The position numbers and the translations under genes were made by a program. This document shows positions 8,831 through 18,099 of a stretch of 64,000 bases of DNA, in pieces. The notes under the pieces were generated by a model. That model had not been told where the DNA came from and did no database searches. It saw only the letters and a program-made list of their open reading frames with translations. Each line of letters begins with the position of its first letter. Within the stretch, counting starts at the first letter, position 1. This stretch comes from Neobacillus vireti. GTDB lineage: Bacteria > Bacillota > Bacilli > Bacillales > Cytobacillaceae. The stretch lies in NCBI RefSeq assembly GCF_001026695.1, contig NZ_LDNB01000017.1, positions 447,953-511,952 on the forward strand, in the 5' to 3' direction.

Positions 8831-9370
8831 TTAAATCCAGACTCTCTCAAAGGTCACACTGTTATTTTCATTTTTTAAAAGAAATACATCAGGGTTACTA
8901 AGATTCTGCCATTCATCAAATCCAAAATCTTTATTAAAATACTTTAACAGCAGAGACAGTAAATTTCCGTGTGTAACAATAATCGTATTTTCAGTTTCAC
9001 CGTCAAAAACTTCCTCTACCACTCCAACTATTCTTTGCATTGCTTCCTGGCTGGACTCTCCCCCTTCAAATTTCAGTTCAAGGTCATCAAACGTTGCTCT
9101 AAGTTTTTCAAGCCAATCAGGAAGATTAGTATTGGAAAGTACACGTTCTGTTAATCGAGGCTCCTCCACTATCGCAATTTGTAATCGCATAGCAAGCGGC
9201 TGAATCGATTGAATTGCGCGCTTAAAAGGGCTAGAAATAATCCGATCAATTTTGATAGTGGAAAAAAACTCTGTTAATTCAACCGCTTGTCTAAAACCTC
9301 GTTCAGTTAGCCGTGCTTCGAATGGCTGTCCCTCGGCCTCACAATGCCTTATCATATAAATTTTCTTCAA
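8831..9370 (-). CDS. Histidine phosphatase superfamily protein
   Basis: A 179-residue phosphoglycerate-mutase-like phosphatase. The RHC catalytic triplet (YMIRHCEAEGQ, RHG-like) is near residue 8, followed by LTERG, SSPFKRAIQS and the second catalytic VTHGNLLSLLL. The Gly of the RHG motif is Cys here. The frame is open from 9421, but GGAGGG lies just before the TTG at 9370, giving the proper N-terminus directly before the first beta strand. Substrate cannot be told from sequence. Confidence 0.85.
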   Translation of the reverse strand: MKKIYMIRHCEAEGQPFEARLTERGFRQAVELTEFFSTIKIDRIISSPFKRAIQSIQPLAMRLQIAIVEEPRLTERVLSNTNLPDWLEKLRATFDDLELKFEGGESSQEAMQRIVGVVEEVFDGETENTIIVTHGNLLSLLLKYFNKDFGFDEWQNLSNPDVFLLKNENNSVTFERVWI

Positions 9371-9537
9371 ACATATCCCTCCATCAAATCTTTTTATCCT
9401 CATAATTTTTAATACTATCATAATTTTAGACCATTTCAGAAATGCTAGTTAAATTGAAAGATTTTTTGATAAAATAATAATATCTACACTTAAAAACCAA
9501 TTTTGTAAAAAAGTACATAAAAGGGAGTGTGATCAAT

Positions 9538-9981
9538 TTGTCGATTTTATTAAAAGGAATAACGCAGGAGAACTGGGAGGATTGTATTCAGTTAGAGGTT
9601 GCCCCCGATCAGAAATCCTATATTGCCTCAAATGTATATTCATTGGCAGAATCAAAATTTGAGACATCTTTTGTGCCAATGGGCATTTACTTAGATGATA
9701 GAATGATTGGATTTCTTATGTATGGAAAAGATCCTGAGGATGGAACCTATTGGATTATCCGATTTATGTTAGATCAAATGCAGCAAGGAAAAGGCTATGG
9801 CAAGCTGGCGCTAGCACACACGATTAACTATTTAGCGGCACTGCCTGATTGCAGCCCAACCATCATTCTGGGGGTAAAGGAATCAAATACAGCTGCTTTA
9901 CGTCTTTATCAGTCATTCGGCTTTAAAGATACCGGCCGTAGAGAACACGGAGAGCTATTGTTAGAATACGTTGTTCGCTAG
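9538..9981 (+). CDS. GNAT family N-acetyltransferase (spermine/spermidine-type)
   Basis: A 147-residue acetyltransferase resembling the BltD/PaiA group: PMGIYLDDRMIGFLMYG, then the acetyl-CoA motif QQGKGYGKLAL, then ESNTAALRLYQSFGFKDTG. AAGGGAG is one base before the GTG at 9529 and ten before the TTG at 9538, so the TTG is chosen. The polyamine link is only by resemblance. It is a single gene, with a strong hairpin 70 bp after the stop. Confidence 0.85.
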   Translation: MSILLKGITQENWEDCIQLEVAPDQKSYIASNVYSLAESKFETSFVPMGIYLDDRMIGFLMYGKDPEDGTYWIIRFMLDQMQQGKGYGKLALAHTINYLAALPDCSPTIILGVKESNTAALRLYQSFGFKDTGRREHGELLLEYVVR

Positions 9982-10051
9982 GTGTGATGCGCTCCTTGTT
10001 TCAAAATGTGATTAACAATCCAGCTGTTATTATTATTTCTTAAACGGCAAG

Positions 10052-10103
10052 AAGGGTGCCAGTCAACCTTATGTTTTATATAAGCTTGACTGGCACCCTT
10101 TCT
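10052..10103. terminator. Long perfect hairpin, GGTGCC-type
   Basis: A 15-bp perfect stem (AAGGGTGCCAGTCAA) with a 19-nt loop and a short T-run. It could terminate the GNAT gene; its GTGCCAGTCA sequence resembles other interspersed TGACAC / GTGCC hairpins in this window. Confidence 0.75.
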
Positions 10104-10236
10104 AATTATTTTAGACTATTCACTTCTTCTGGATTTCCACCTGTTTCCTTCATGATAAATTTTGGAAGTATTAAATGTTGAATTTAGTAAAAAATGAGGT
10201 GAGACAAGGAGTCTGTCCCTGAGAGGAGTTAATCAA

Positions 10237-11229
10237 ATGATAAAAACTATTGCACTTGTATTTAGTGTGATTTTAAATATGCTTATCCTGGTCTCTCCTG
10301 TTCATGCTGTCCGAAATAATCCCAGCAACATTTATACAGTCAAATCTGGAGATACTCTACCGGCAATTGCAAATAAATACGGTACATCTGTTGAAAATTT
10401 AAAAGGGGCCAATGGATTGCTAGCCAATACATTACTAGTTAATCAAAAATTATTTGTTCCGATTATTTATGAAGTTGCTGCCGGAGATACACTAGAAACA
10501 ATTTCAGAATCCTATACATCAACAGCTCAGATAATAAAAACAACAAATGGACTTTCATCAGATCAACTATATTTAGGGCAGCAATTAATGATTCCTCCAA
10601 AAAGAATGACCATCCAAGGACAGTATATTCTTATGACAAAAGAGGAATTTAGAAATTGGTTATTTCATAATCAATTTAATCGAAAAATAACGTTAATCCA
10701 ACATCATCACACGTGGTTACCGTCCTATAAGCAGTTTTACGGTTCCAATCATTTTAAATTGTTGAAGAGTATGGAGAATTTTCATATTAGAGAAAGGAAA
10801 TGGAAGAATATCGCACAAAATATCACTACCTTTCCGGATGGTAAAGTAGCAGTGTCTAGGCCATTTAACAGCGCTCCTGAAGGTTCAATTGGCTCAAAGG
10901 CTAACACTAAAGGAATCGCCATCGAAAATGTTGGCAACTTTGATATCGGTCATGACGTCATGACCGTGGAACAAAAAGAAACAATTGTGTACATCACTGC
11001 ATTGCTTTGTTTAAAATTCGGGTTAACCCCCTCCATTGACAGTATCACGTATCATCATTGGTGGGATTTGAAAACGGGAGAAAGAGTGTTAGATAACGCT
11101 CCTGATTATAATGTTAAAACATGCCCCGGAACTGGATTTTTCGGTGGTAATTCCACATCTAGTGCAAAAAATCATTTTTATCCCCTAGTGTCGGGTAAAA
11201 TGCAGGAAATTTCAGGATCTAGGCAGTAA
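10237..11229 (+). CDS. Secreted LysM N-acetylmuramoyl-L-alanine amidase
   Basis: A 330-residue exported wall protein: signal peptide (1-24, cut after VHA), two LysM wall-binding repeats (about 32-76 and 77-120, each with SGDTL or AGDTL), and a C-terminal amidase_2/PGRP-type domain (about 150-310). The domain has QHHHTW, SITYHHWWD and KTCPGTGFFGGN, matching zinc ligands His, His and Cys. Such enzymes cut the bond between MurNAc and the peptide. GAGAGGAG lies before the ATG. It is a single gene; the repeat array starts 60 bp after its stop. Confidence 0.9.
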   Translation: MIKTIALVFSVILNMLILVSPVHAVRNNPSNIYTVKSGDTLPAIANKYGTSVENLKGANGLLANTLLVNQKLFVPIIYEVAAGDTLETISESYTSTAQIIKTTNGLSSDQLYLGQQLMIPPKRMTIQGQYILMTKEEFRNWLFHNQFNRKITLIQHHHTWLPSYKQFYGSNHFKLLKSMENFHIRERKWKNIAQNITTFPDGKVAVSRPFNSAPEGSIGSKANTKGIAIENVGNFDIGHDVMTVEQKETIVYITALLCLKFGLTPSIDSITYHHWWDLKTGERVLDNAPDYNVKTCPGTGFFGGNSTSSAKNHFYPLVSGKMQEISGSRQ

Positions 11230-11290
11230 ACCTATAAGGTCTATTCTTCCTATACACCCGACTCATCTGCATATCCGGTGAATTTTTCGA

Positions 11291-11496
11291 TTCGCTGATA
11301 AATCTATTTTTTCGCTGATATATGGTGTAGATTCGCTGATAAAACAGTGGAATTCGCTGATATATTCCCAAAATTCGCTGATAAAAAAGAAATACAGGTT
11401 TGTATAAATATTGCAAACCTACTTTTCAAGCCAACCAATTCCGATTCGTAAATAACAGGTAGAAAATCGCAAATAAAGTACACTTTTTCACAAATA
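11291..11496 (+). repeat. Array of TTCGCTGATA units with 21-nt period
   Basis: Five copies of TTCGCTGATA start at 11291, 11311, 11332, 11353 and 11374. After a gap, three degenerate units (TTCGTAAATA, ATCGCAAATA, TTCACAAATA) start at 11445, 11466 and 11487, again exactly 21 apart. The spacers are not conserved. A 65-codon reverse frame (11219-11416) with repeated YQR motifs is just the array read as protein. Confidence 0.85.
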
Positions 11497-11615
11497 AAAT
11501 AGAAACTATTTTGAATGGAGTAAAAAATAGAAAAAAAGGTTTCCACTCCCTTTCTCATTACTTGATATTACCAGAGTTAGCCGCAATAATAGAAAATAAG
11601 ATGGAGGTGATTAAG

Positions 11616-11936
11616 GTGATCGTTGTGACAAAAGAAAAAATTGAAGGCTACAAAATTGTCGAAATTAAAGGGCCGGTATTCGGACTAATTGTAAGAAGCA
11701 GAGGGCTTGGCGGCGATATTATGGCAGGCTTAAAATCCCTTGTAGGTGGAGAAATCAAGCAATATACGGCTATGCTTGAGGATTCTCGGAAAGAAGCATT
11801 AGACCGTATGATTGTAAACGCAACCCAAATGGGTGCAAATGCGATTGTGATGATGCGATTTGATTCGGGTGAAATTGGTAAAAACATGAGTGAAATTGTG
11901 GCATATGGAACAGCTGCTGTTGTGGAGAAGGAATAA
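11616..11936 (+). CDS. YbjQ / UPF0145 family protein
   Basis: A 106-residue YbjQ-type protein: 'GYKIVEIKGPVFGLIVRS', then GLGGDIMAGLKSLVGGEIKQ, and the 'MGANAIVMMRFD' strand, all typical. The family forms pentamers and is annotated as possibly metal-binding; its function is unknown. The start is a GTG at 11616, eight bases after GGAGG; the open frame from 11511 is upstream read-through. It overlaps the next gene by one base (TAATG), so the two are translationally coupled. Confidence 0.9.
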   Translation: MIVVTKEKIEGYKIVEIKGPVFGLIVRSRGLGGDIMAGLKSLVGGEIKQYTAMLEDSRKEALDRMIVNATQMGANAIVMMRFDSGEIGKNMSEIVAYGTAAVVEKE

Positions 11937-12163
11937 TGAATTACATCATCGGTTTTTACATTCTAGAAATTATCGGTGCAATCATCTGCATTTTACTTGG
12001 ATTCTTTATTTATGATAAACGGGTTAAACGCAATCACGGAGCTAAAGTTCCGAAAGGTTTTATTTCGACAGAGGAAGTAAATATTGATCCTGTGTCGGGT
12101 GAAAAAATGAGAGTGTATTTTAATCCCGAAACTGGTGAACGTTTTTATAAAAAAGAGAAATAG
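11936..12163 (+). CDS. Small single-pass membrane protein coupled to YbjQ
   Basis: A 75-residue protein with one N-terminal membrane helix (about 4-26) and a basic, then mixed, cytosolic tail with 'VNIDPVSGEKMRVYFNPET'. Its ATG overlaps the stop of the YbjQ gene (TAATG) and it has no own ribosome binding site, so it should be made in step with YbjQ and could anchor it to the membrane. That role is an inference. I do not recognise the family. Confidence 0.8.
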   Translation: MNYIIGFYILEIIGAIICILLGFFIYDKRVKRNHGAKVPKGFISTEEVNIDPVSGEKMRVYFNPETGERFYKKEK

Positions 12164-12200
12164 GCAGCAACTTTCCAAGACCAGCGTTAGAAAACGATTT

Positions 12201-12246
12201 AAAACATATAAAACAGCGGATAGAAAATCGATGTTTTATATGTTTT
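12201..12246 (+). terminator. Terminator after the YbjQ operon
   Basis: A perfect 15-bp stem (AAAACATATAAAACA) with a 16-nt loop and a run of seven T. Confidence 0.85.
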
Positions 12247-12282
12247 TTTCTTTACTTTTGATCCTATTCCCACTCCACAAAG

Positions 12283-13635
12283 CTATTTCCATACTCTTTG
12301 ACGCTGCAAGAATTCTTGAATATATCCCCAAACTGAAACAGGAGACATGATCATTTGATAGCACAAAACAAAAAAGATAAAGCCGATCCGATTTTTTCGA
12401 ATTCGCAATCCTAATTCTTGAAAAACTGCTTTTTGGTAGCGGTACAGCAAATAATTCGAGAGCAGTGCCAATGGTAATACAAGAAGTGTATGAGCGCCGA
12501 CAATCCAGTAGATGCCGAAAAAGCTCAAGACGAGTCCTGGGATCCAAGCAACTGTGTAAACAACATCCAGAAATGGCATCACGAGGTTCGATCCTGTTAA
12601 ATAACGTGTAAAAATTCTAGGTTGCTCCCACGGTTTTACCCGTTTAAGTGCTTCAATCATTCCTCTGGCCCAACGGCTGCGTTGCCGAGCAAAATGACGG
12701 AAATTCGTAGGCACTTCCGTAAAGGCAATTGCCGTTGGTTCAAAAAAGACCTTATAGTTTTGCTCTAAAAAAGCCCAAGTAAGAACAATATCTTCTCCAA
12801 TTGCATCTGGCCAACCGCCAACCTTATTAATAACATCGGTAAGATATAAACTGTACGCCCCTTGTGCAACAAGTGTCCCTTGATATAAGCCTTGCAATCG
12901 TTTAATCGAAGCGATACCTAAAAAGTAATCCCATTCTTGGAGTCTGGCTAACCAGTTGTCTCGGCTATTCCGAACAAGAACAGCACCTGCTACCGCACAT
13001 ACTTCTTTTGGTGCAGATTCCATGCGAGATACTAGACGGCGAACGGCCTGAGGATGCAGTAATGTATCGGCATCTATTGTAATGACATATTTTGTATCGA
13101 CATATGAAAGAGCTTTATTTAAGGCATGATGTTTTCCGGGCGTTTTTTCGGTTAGAACGTGAAGATCGAGTCCCAATTCCTTCCCTGCCCTTTTTGACAC
13201 TTCCGCTGTTTGGTCTGTTGAATTATTATCGATTACATAAATGCGCATCTGCCCTGCATAATCTTGTTTCGCTAATTGCATTAATGTCTCGGCAATCGTC
13301 TTTTCTTCGTTCCAACAAGCAATTAAGATACTTAATGGTTCTTTTGGATCAAGCGTTTTAAAAGCCGGTTGTCGGTCAAACAAGAGACTTACAACCATGA
13401 AGGCATTTAAGTAGCCCGGAAGATAAGCAATGCCCGCAATCAGAACAATGGCAACAGGAATCGTTACAACTTCCCCCAGATCCTTTATCCAAGGGACTGA
13501 CAGAATGATTGAAAAAACCATCCATGTTAGTGCAAGTCCGTGACTAAGCCAGAACTTTTCGCCTACAGGGAGATAAAATCTACTCTGAAAAGGAAATGAT
13601 GGCATTCTTGATTTGTATCTAGTTTCTATTTTCAA
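12283..13635 (-). CDS. Processive family-2 glycosyltransferase (PgaC/IcaA-like)
   Basis: A 450-residue membrane glycosyltransferase: two N-terminal helices (about 34-50 and 58-86), a GT-A domain with SILIACWNEE (102-111), IDAD (187-190), GED (280-282) and QRSRW (318-322), then three or four C-terminal helices. The D, DxD, ED and QxxRW set is that of hyaluronan, cellulose, chitin and poly-GlcNAc synthases, so it likely makes or extends a beta-linked polysaccharide. TTG start with AAAAGGAGG eleven bases before. No partner genes lie nearby, so the product is open. Confidence 0.88.
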   Translation of the reverse strand: MKIETRYKSRMPSFPFQSRFYLPVGEKFWLSHGLALTWMVFSIILSVPWIKDLGEVVTIPVAIVLIAGIAYLPGYLNAFMVVSLLFDRQPAFKTLDPKEPLSILIACWNEEKTIAETLMQLAKQDYAGQMRIYVIDNNSTDQTAEVSKRAGKELGLDLHVLTEKTPGKHHALNKALSYVDTKYVITIDADTLLHPQAVRRLVSRMESAPKEVCAVAGAVLVRNSRDNWLARLQEWDYFLGIASIKRLQGLYQGTLVAQGAYSLYLTDVINKVGGWPDAIGEDIVLTWAFLEQNYKVFFEPTAIAFTEVPTNFRHFARQRSRWARGMIEALKRVKPWEQPRIFTRYLTGSNLVMPFLDVVYTVAWIPGLVLSFFGIYWIVGAHTLLVLPLALLSNYLLYRYQKAVFQELGLRIRKNRIGFIFFVLCYQMIMSPVSVWGYIQEFLQRQRVWK

Positions 13636-13819
13636 AGGAAGAAAAGCCTCCTTTTAATTGGCATAACTGTCTATCATATTTTATATTATTTATTAGTAAT
13701 TTCGGTTGCTTTTGTGGAATTTCCAACAATACTACAATAGTAGGATTGTATTACCATTCAACTGAATTTTCTTTTGATATACTATTATTAATCATTATGT
13801 ACATTTGAGGTGTGCCAGC

Positions 13820-15772
13820 ATGAAGAAAACAATTGGGATATTTGCCCATGTGGATGCAGGAAAAACGACATTGGCAGAACAGCTACTTTTCCATACAAAG
13901 GCGATTAGGCATCGTGGCCGTGTCGACCATCAAGATACCTTTCTCGATACGCATGAAATTGAAAAACAACGAGGCATAACAGTATTTGCTGACCAAGCGA
14001 TGTTTTCCTTGAATGATTCTGATTATTATTTAATTGATACCCCAGGGCATGTCGACTTTTCTCCGGAGATGGAACGTGCAATTCAGGTGATGGATTATGC
14101 GATCGTGATTATCAGTGCGGTTGAAGGAATTGAAGGTCATACAGAAACTGTATGGCGGCTTTTGCGAAAACATCGTGTGCCAACTTTTTTCTTTATTAAT
14201 AAAATCGACCGAGTTGGAGCTGATCCTCAAAAGGTCCTGGTTGAAATTCGCACCAACCTCACTAGCGATGTCGTGGACATGACCGAGACATTGAACAATG
14301 GCGAAATGAACGAGTCACTGATTGAATTTATTGCAGAGCGAAATGAATCCCTTTTGAATACATACATGGATTCCGGGTATCAACATGAACTTTGGCTAAA
14401 AACACTGAAAGCGCTGCTCCAGGAAAATCAAATTTTTCCATGTGCAAGCGGTTCTGCCTTGCAGGATATCGGCATCAAAAGCTTTCTTGAAAAATTAGAT
14501 TTAATAACGGCAACGGATTATGTCAGCGAGGAGTCTTTTTCTGGCCGCGTCTATAAGATTCGTTATGACGATAAAGGGACAAGAATCACGTTTATCAAAG
14601 CTCTTAGCGGCACCTTAAAGGTCCGTGATGAAATCAGTTACGGGGATGAGGATGAGCAGATTATTGAAAAAATCACCCAAATCCGATTGTATAATGGCAC
14701 GAAAATTAAGACTGTTGATCAAGTTTCAGCCGGGGATATCTTCGCTGTAACAGGTTTGACTTCAACTGCCGCTGGAGACGGCTTAGGAACGTTAAAGGAA
14801 AAGGCTGATTATGAAATGGTTTCTGCGTTAAAATCCAAAGTGATTTTTGATTCAGCGGTAAATGTAAAAGAAGTATTGCGGTATTTCAAGATATTGGATG
14901 CCGAAGATCCTGCCTTGAACGTGACCTGGGTAGAACGCTTGCAGGAAATCCATATTCATGTCATGGGAACGATTCAACTGGAGGTGTTAAAGCTAGTTAT
15001 TAAGGACCGCTTTCATCTCGATGTGGAATTTGCCGAACCGGAAATCTTATACAAAGAAACAATTGGTTCTCCGGTAATCGGATACGGTCATTTCGAACCG
15101 TTAGGGCATTATGCTGAAGTCCATCTAAAAATAGAACCCGCACCAAGAAACAGCGGCATTTCGTTTGAAAGTGACTGTCATACTGATCACTTGCCAGTCG
15201 GAACCCAGAACGTAATCCGTCATCACCTGTTTGAGCGGGAGCATCATGGGATTCTTACAGGCTCTCCGATTACCGATGTGATAATCACATTACTTACTGG
15301 ACGAGCACATATTAAACACACCTCCGGCGGCGACTTTAGAGAGGCAGCTTACCGTGCCTTACGGCAAGGACTGGAGAAAGCTGATAACATCCTGCTCGAA
15401 CCGTTTTATGATTTTAAGATAAAGATAGATTTGGATCATATCGGTAAAGTGCTGACCGATATTCAGAAGGCACATGGCAGCTTCGACCCGCCAATGACGG
15501 AAGGAAACAAAACTATTATAACTGGGAAAGTGCCAGTAGCCACCTTCATGAACTACGGTCCAGAATTCGCATCACTTACACAGGGGAAAGGCCTGCTGAA
15601 TCTAGTAGTTGGCGGCTATTATCCTTGTCAAAATCAGGCCGAAGTAATCGAAAGAATCCATTACAATAAAGAAGCGGACCCAGAGTATACGTCGTCTTCG
15701 ATTTTCTGTTCAAAAGGACAGGGCTATTCCGTTTCTTGGGATGAAGCGGAAGCGGAGATGCATTGTCTTTAG
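13820..15772 (+). CDS. TetM/EF-G-like GTPase, ribosomal-protection family
   Basis: A 650-residue translational GTPase with the TetM/TetO domain order. G motifs: AHVDAGKTT (9-17), RGIT (51-54), DTPGH (73-77), NKID (127-130). It ends in the 'SSIFCSKGQGYSVSWDE' tail seen in chromosomal TetM-like proteins of bacilli. The domain-IV loop that in TetM reads YSPVST and enters the drug site is replaced by KHTSGGD. ATG at 13820 follows GAGGTG by 7 bases. It may protect ribosomes from another inhibitor, or act in normal translation; tetracycline resistance is not assured. Length is normal. Confidence 0.88.
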   Translation: MKKTIGIFAHVDAGKTTLAEQLLFHTKAIRHRGRVDHQDTFLDTHEIEKQRGITVFADQAMFSLNDSDYYLIDTPGHVDFSPEMERAIQVMDYAIVIISAVEGIEGHTETVWRLLRKHRVPTFFFINKIDRVGADPQKVLVEIRTNLTSDVVDMTETLNNGEMNESLIEFIAERNESLLNTYMDSGYQHELWLKTLKALLQENQIFPCASGSALQDIGIKSFLEKLDLITATDYVSEESFSGRVYKIRYDDKGTRITFIKALSGTLKVRDEISYGDEDEQIIEKITQIRLYNGTKIKTVDQVSAGDIFAVTGLTSTAAGDGLGTLKEKADYEMVSALKSKVIFDSAVNVKEVLRYFKILDAEDPALNVTWVERLQEIHIHVMGTIQLEVLKLVIKDRFHLDVEFAEPEILYKETIGSPVIGYGHFEPLGHYAEVHLKIEPAPRNSGISFESDCHTDHLPVGTQNVIRHHLFEREHHGILTGSPITDVIITLLTGRAHIKHTSGGDFREAAYRALRQGLEKADNILLEPFYDFKIKIDLDHIGKVLTDIQKAHGSFDPPMTEGNKTIITGKVPVATFMNYGPEFASLTQGKGLLNLVVGGYYPCQNQAEVIERIHYNKEADPEYTSSSIFCSKGQGYSVSWDEAEAEMHCL

Positions 15773-15900
15773 CTTGCGTGCTGGTTAGTTCTTATTAAAT
15801 TATACTTATGAAGGACATTTCCCTAGCGATTTTCACCCGAAGTGTTCTTCATCAACCTTGTGGTAAACTATTAATTATTACGTTAAAAGGAGTTAATGAA

Positions 15901-16368
15901 ATGATTAACGTTTTATTTGTCTGTTTAGGAAACATTTGCCGGTCACCGATGGCTGAAGCTCTATTTCGCGACTTACTGAAGAAGGAAAATTTGAGCAGCA
16001 ATGTAACCGTCGATTCCGCTGCCACTAGCTCATGGCATATTGGATCTCCACCGCATAAAGAAACCCTAACCATTTTAAAAAAATATAACATTTCATCAGA
16101 TGACCTTGTCGGGCGACAATTAACAAAGGAAGACTTTGAAAAGTTCGACTACATCATCGGAATGGACGAAAGCAACACAAAGAACATTTTCGAAATAACC
16201 GGAAAACCGAATCATCCAAAAATCGTTCGTCTGCTAGACTTAACCGACCACAAAAAGGATGTTCCCGACCCTTATTACACCGGAGATTTCGAAGAAACCT
16301 ATCAGCTTATTTCAGATGGATGTCGCGGCTTACTTGAGAAAATCCTCATTGAAAATAACTTAAAATAA
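15901..16368 (+). CDS. Low-molecular-weight protein tyrosine phosphatase
   Basis: A 155-residue LMW-PTP (YfkJ/YwlE-like). The P-loop VCLGNICRSPMAE holds the catalytic C8 and R14, and the general-acid loop is DVPDPYYTG. AAAAGGAG precedes the ATG at 15901; the open frame back to 15808 lacks a binding site. Family members dephosphorylate protein tyrosine or arginine; the Ile before Cys13 and absence of Thr in the loop position favour a tyrosine enzyme only weakly. A terminator follows at once. Confidence 0.92.
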   Translation: MINVLFVCLGNICRSPMAEALFRDLLKKENLSSNVTVDSAATSSWHIGSPPHKETLTILKKYNISSDDLVGRQLTKEDFEKFDYIIGMDESNTKNIFEITGKPNHPKIVRLLDLTDHKKDVPDPYYTGDFEETYQLISDGCRGLLEKILIENNLK

Positions 16369-16372
16369 AAAA

Positions 16373-16402
16373 AATCCCGCTGATATTTTGATTGGCGGGA
16401 TT
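16373..16402 (+). terminator. Terminator after LMW-PTP gene
   Basis: An 8-bp GC-rich stem (AATCCCGC / GCGGGATT) with a 14-nt loop, following an A-run. Confidence 0.75.
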
Positions 16403-16461
16403 GTTAAGCATTGGCACTAAAACCGAAACATACGAGGGATAGGGTTACTGTCCCATTTCAT

Positions 16462-16593
16462 TTACTTATTATTATTTCTTTGGGCTTTTAATGCTATTTT
16501 TTCAAGTCCATTTTCTCCCGCTATTTCTACATCTGCTTTTGTTGGAACGGCATTTTTATTATATTTATTTCGGTTATTCTCATTTTTAGCCAT
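16462..16593 (-). CDS. Small hydrophilic protein of unknown function
   Basis: A 43-residue Asn/Lys-rich protein (MAKNENNRNKYNKNAVPT at its start, ENGLEKIALKAQRNNNK at its end). The start is the ATG at 16593, preceded by AAGGGTGGTG; the upstream frame to 16656 lacks a site. Size and composition suit a minor spore protein, but no known Ssp signature is visible. A monocistronic gene between two terminators. Confidence 0.6.
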   Translation of the reverse strand: MAKNENNRNKYNKNAVPTKADVEIAGENGLEKIALKAQRNNNK

Positions 16594-16795
16594 TTTTTCA
16601 CCACCCTTGTTGATTGATGAGATTATTGCTTCTTGGATGTCAAATTTTATAAACACACAATTTTAAAGTATTTTCTTTTTTTTGGGCGCCCATGATTATA
16701 GTTTGCTTTCTAATTTGAATGCTATGCTATTTGATTTTCATCTTCTACAAACAACTCGTTATGCTAGAACCTCCATGTCAATTTCGAAAAAAATT

Positions 16796-16824
16796 GAACC
16801 CCGGATTAATAAAATCCGGGGTTC
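16796..16824. terminator. Terminator downstream of sstT
   Basis: An 11-bp stem (GAACCCCGGAT / ATCCGGGGTTC) with a 7-nt loop, A-rich on the left and T-rich on the right. Confidence 0.8.
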
Positions 16825-16860
16825 ATTTACCTATTTTTCGACTTTATGGAAATTGCTTCT

Positions 16861-18099
16861 TTAAGCTGCTTTTTTAAGATCGATTTTTTTCCCTTCTTTA
16901 CGCCACTGCTTAAATTCAGCTGCTGCTGTGAAAAGGACGTCTGTTGATGAGTTAAGGGATGTTTCAAAAGAGTCTTGTAAAACACCAATGATAAAGCCTA
17001 CGCCAACTACCTGCATAGCAACATCATTTGGGATTCCGAATAAGCTGCATGCTAGTGGAATCAGTAATAACGAACCACCCGCAACCCCTGAAGCACCGCA
17101 TGCACATACAGCTGACAATACGCTTAGGATGATAGCCGTTGGGATATCGACATGAATGTTTAATGTATGAACCGCTGCAAGTGTCAAAACAGAAATCGTA
17201 ACTGCTGCACCAGCCATATTGATTGTGGCGCCTAATGGAATGGACACGGAATAGGTATCCCTATCCAATTCTAATTTTTCACATAATTTCATATTTATAG
17301 GAATGTTAGCAGCCGAGCTGCGTGTAAAGAATGCTGTAATTCCGCTTTCCTTAATGCACTTAAATACAAGTGGATATGGATTCTGACGAATGGCTGTGAA
17401 CACAATGATTGGATTGACGACAAAGGCCACAAAGAGCATACAACCAACCAAAACGGCAAGTAATTTTCCATAGCCTAATAATGATTCGATTCCATTTGTT
17501 GTAATCGAGTCGATAACCAGACCCATGATTCCTAGGGGTGCAAACTTAATCACCCATGTAACCATTTTCGATACAGCATCTGAAAAATTAGAAATCATCG
17601 TTTTTGTCGTCTCTGGTGCATTTCTTAAAGCCATACCAAGGACTAATGCCCAAGCTAAAATTCCGATATAATTGGCGTTATAAATGGCTTTTACTGGATT
17701 ATCCACTACATTCAACAGTAATGATTTAAGAACCTCTGTCACACCGCCGGGAGCCGCTAAATCCTCCGCGCCCTTTGCAAGTGTTAAACTTACTGGGAAA
17801 ACAAAGCTTACAATAACGGCAATTAATCCAGCTAGAAAAGTACCTATTAAATAAAGTCCGATAATCGATTTCATATTAGTTTGGTGACCACTCTTATGTT
17901 GGGCAATGGCCGACATAACCAAGAATAAAACCAAGACGGGAGCAATAGCTTTCAAAGCTCCTACAAATAGTGAACCAAAAATGACTACAGGCTTTGCTAC
18001 TTCTGGGATTAACACAGCTAGGATAATCCCAATAATTAATCCAATAATGATTTGTTTTACCAGGCTCAATTGATTCCACTTTTTCCATAGTTTTTTCAC
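16861..18099 (-). CDS. sstT: Serine/threonine:Na+ symporter SstT
   Basis: A 412-residue DAACS-family symporter taking up serine and threonine with sodium. Close to E. coli SstT as I recall it: 'SLVKQIIIGLIIGIILA', GSLFVGALKAIAPVLVLFLV, ESGITAFFTRSSAANIPINM, the SIPLGATINMAGAAVTI transport core and 'GFIIGVLQDSFETSLNSSTD'. Eight helices and two re-entrant loops are expected. The GTG at 18099 follows a GGGGGGAA run; the upstream ATG at 18120 overlaps that run. It is a single gene with its own terminator. Confidence 0.95.
   Translation of the reverse strand: MKKLWKKWNQLSLVKQIIIGLIIGIILAVLIPEVAKPVVIFGSLFVGALKAIAPVLVLFLVMSAIAQHKSGHQTNMKSIIGLYLIGTFLAGLIAVIVSFVFPVSLTLAKGAEDLAAPGGVTEVLKSLLLNVVDNPVKAIYNANYIGILAWALVLGMALRNAPETTKTMISNFSDAVSKMVTWVIKFAPLGIMGLVIDSITTNGIESLLGYGKLLAVLVGCMLFVAFVVNPIIVFTAIRQNPYPLVFKCIKESGITAFFTRSSAANIPINMKLCEKLELDRDTYSVSIPLGATINMAGAAVTISVLTLAAVHTLNIHVDIPTAIILSVLSAVCACGASGVAGGSLLLIPLACSLFGIPNDVAMQVVGVGFIIGVLQDSFETSLNSSTDVLFTAAAEFKQWRKEGKKIDLKKAA

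Noticed and set aside
11219..11416. 65-codon minus-strand frame with repeated YQR motifs
   Set aside because: The repeats come from the 21-nt DNA array; the frame has no start signal and also overlaps the amidase stop.
16420..16460. GGGATAGGGTTACTGTCCC as an inverted repeat
   Set aside because: The arms pair poorly and there is no clear loop; at most a fragment of a dispersed repeat.
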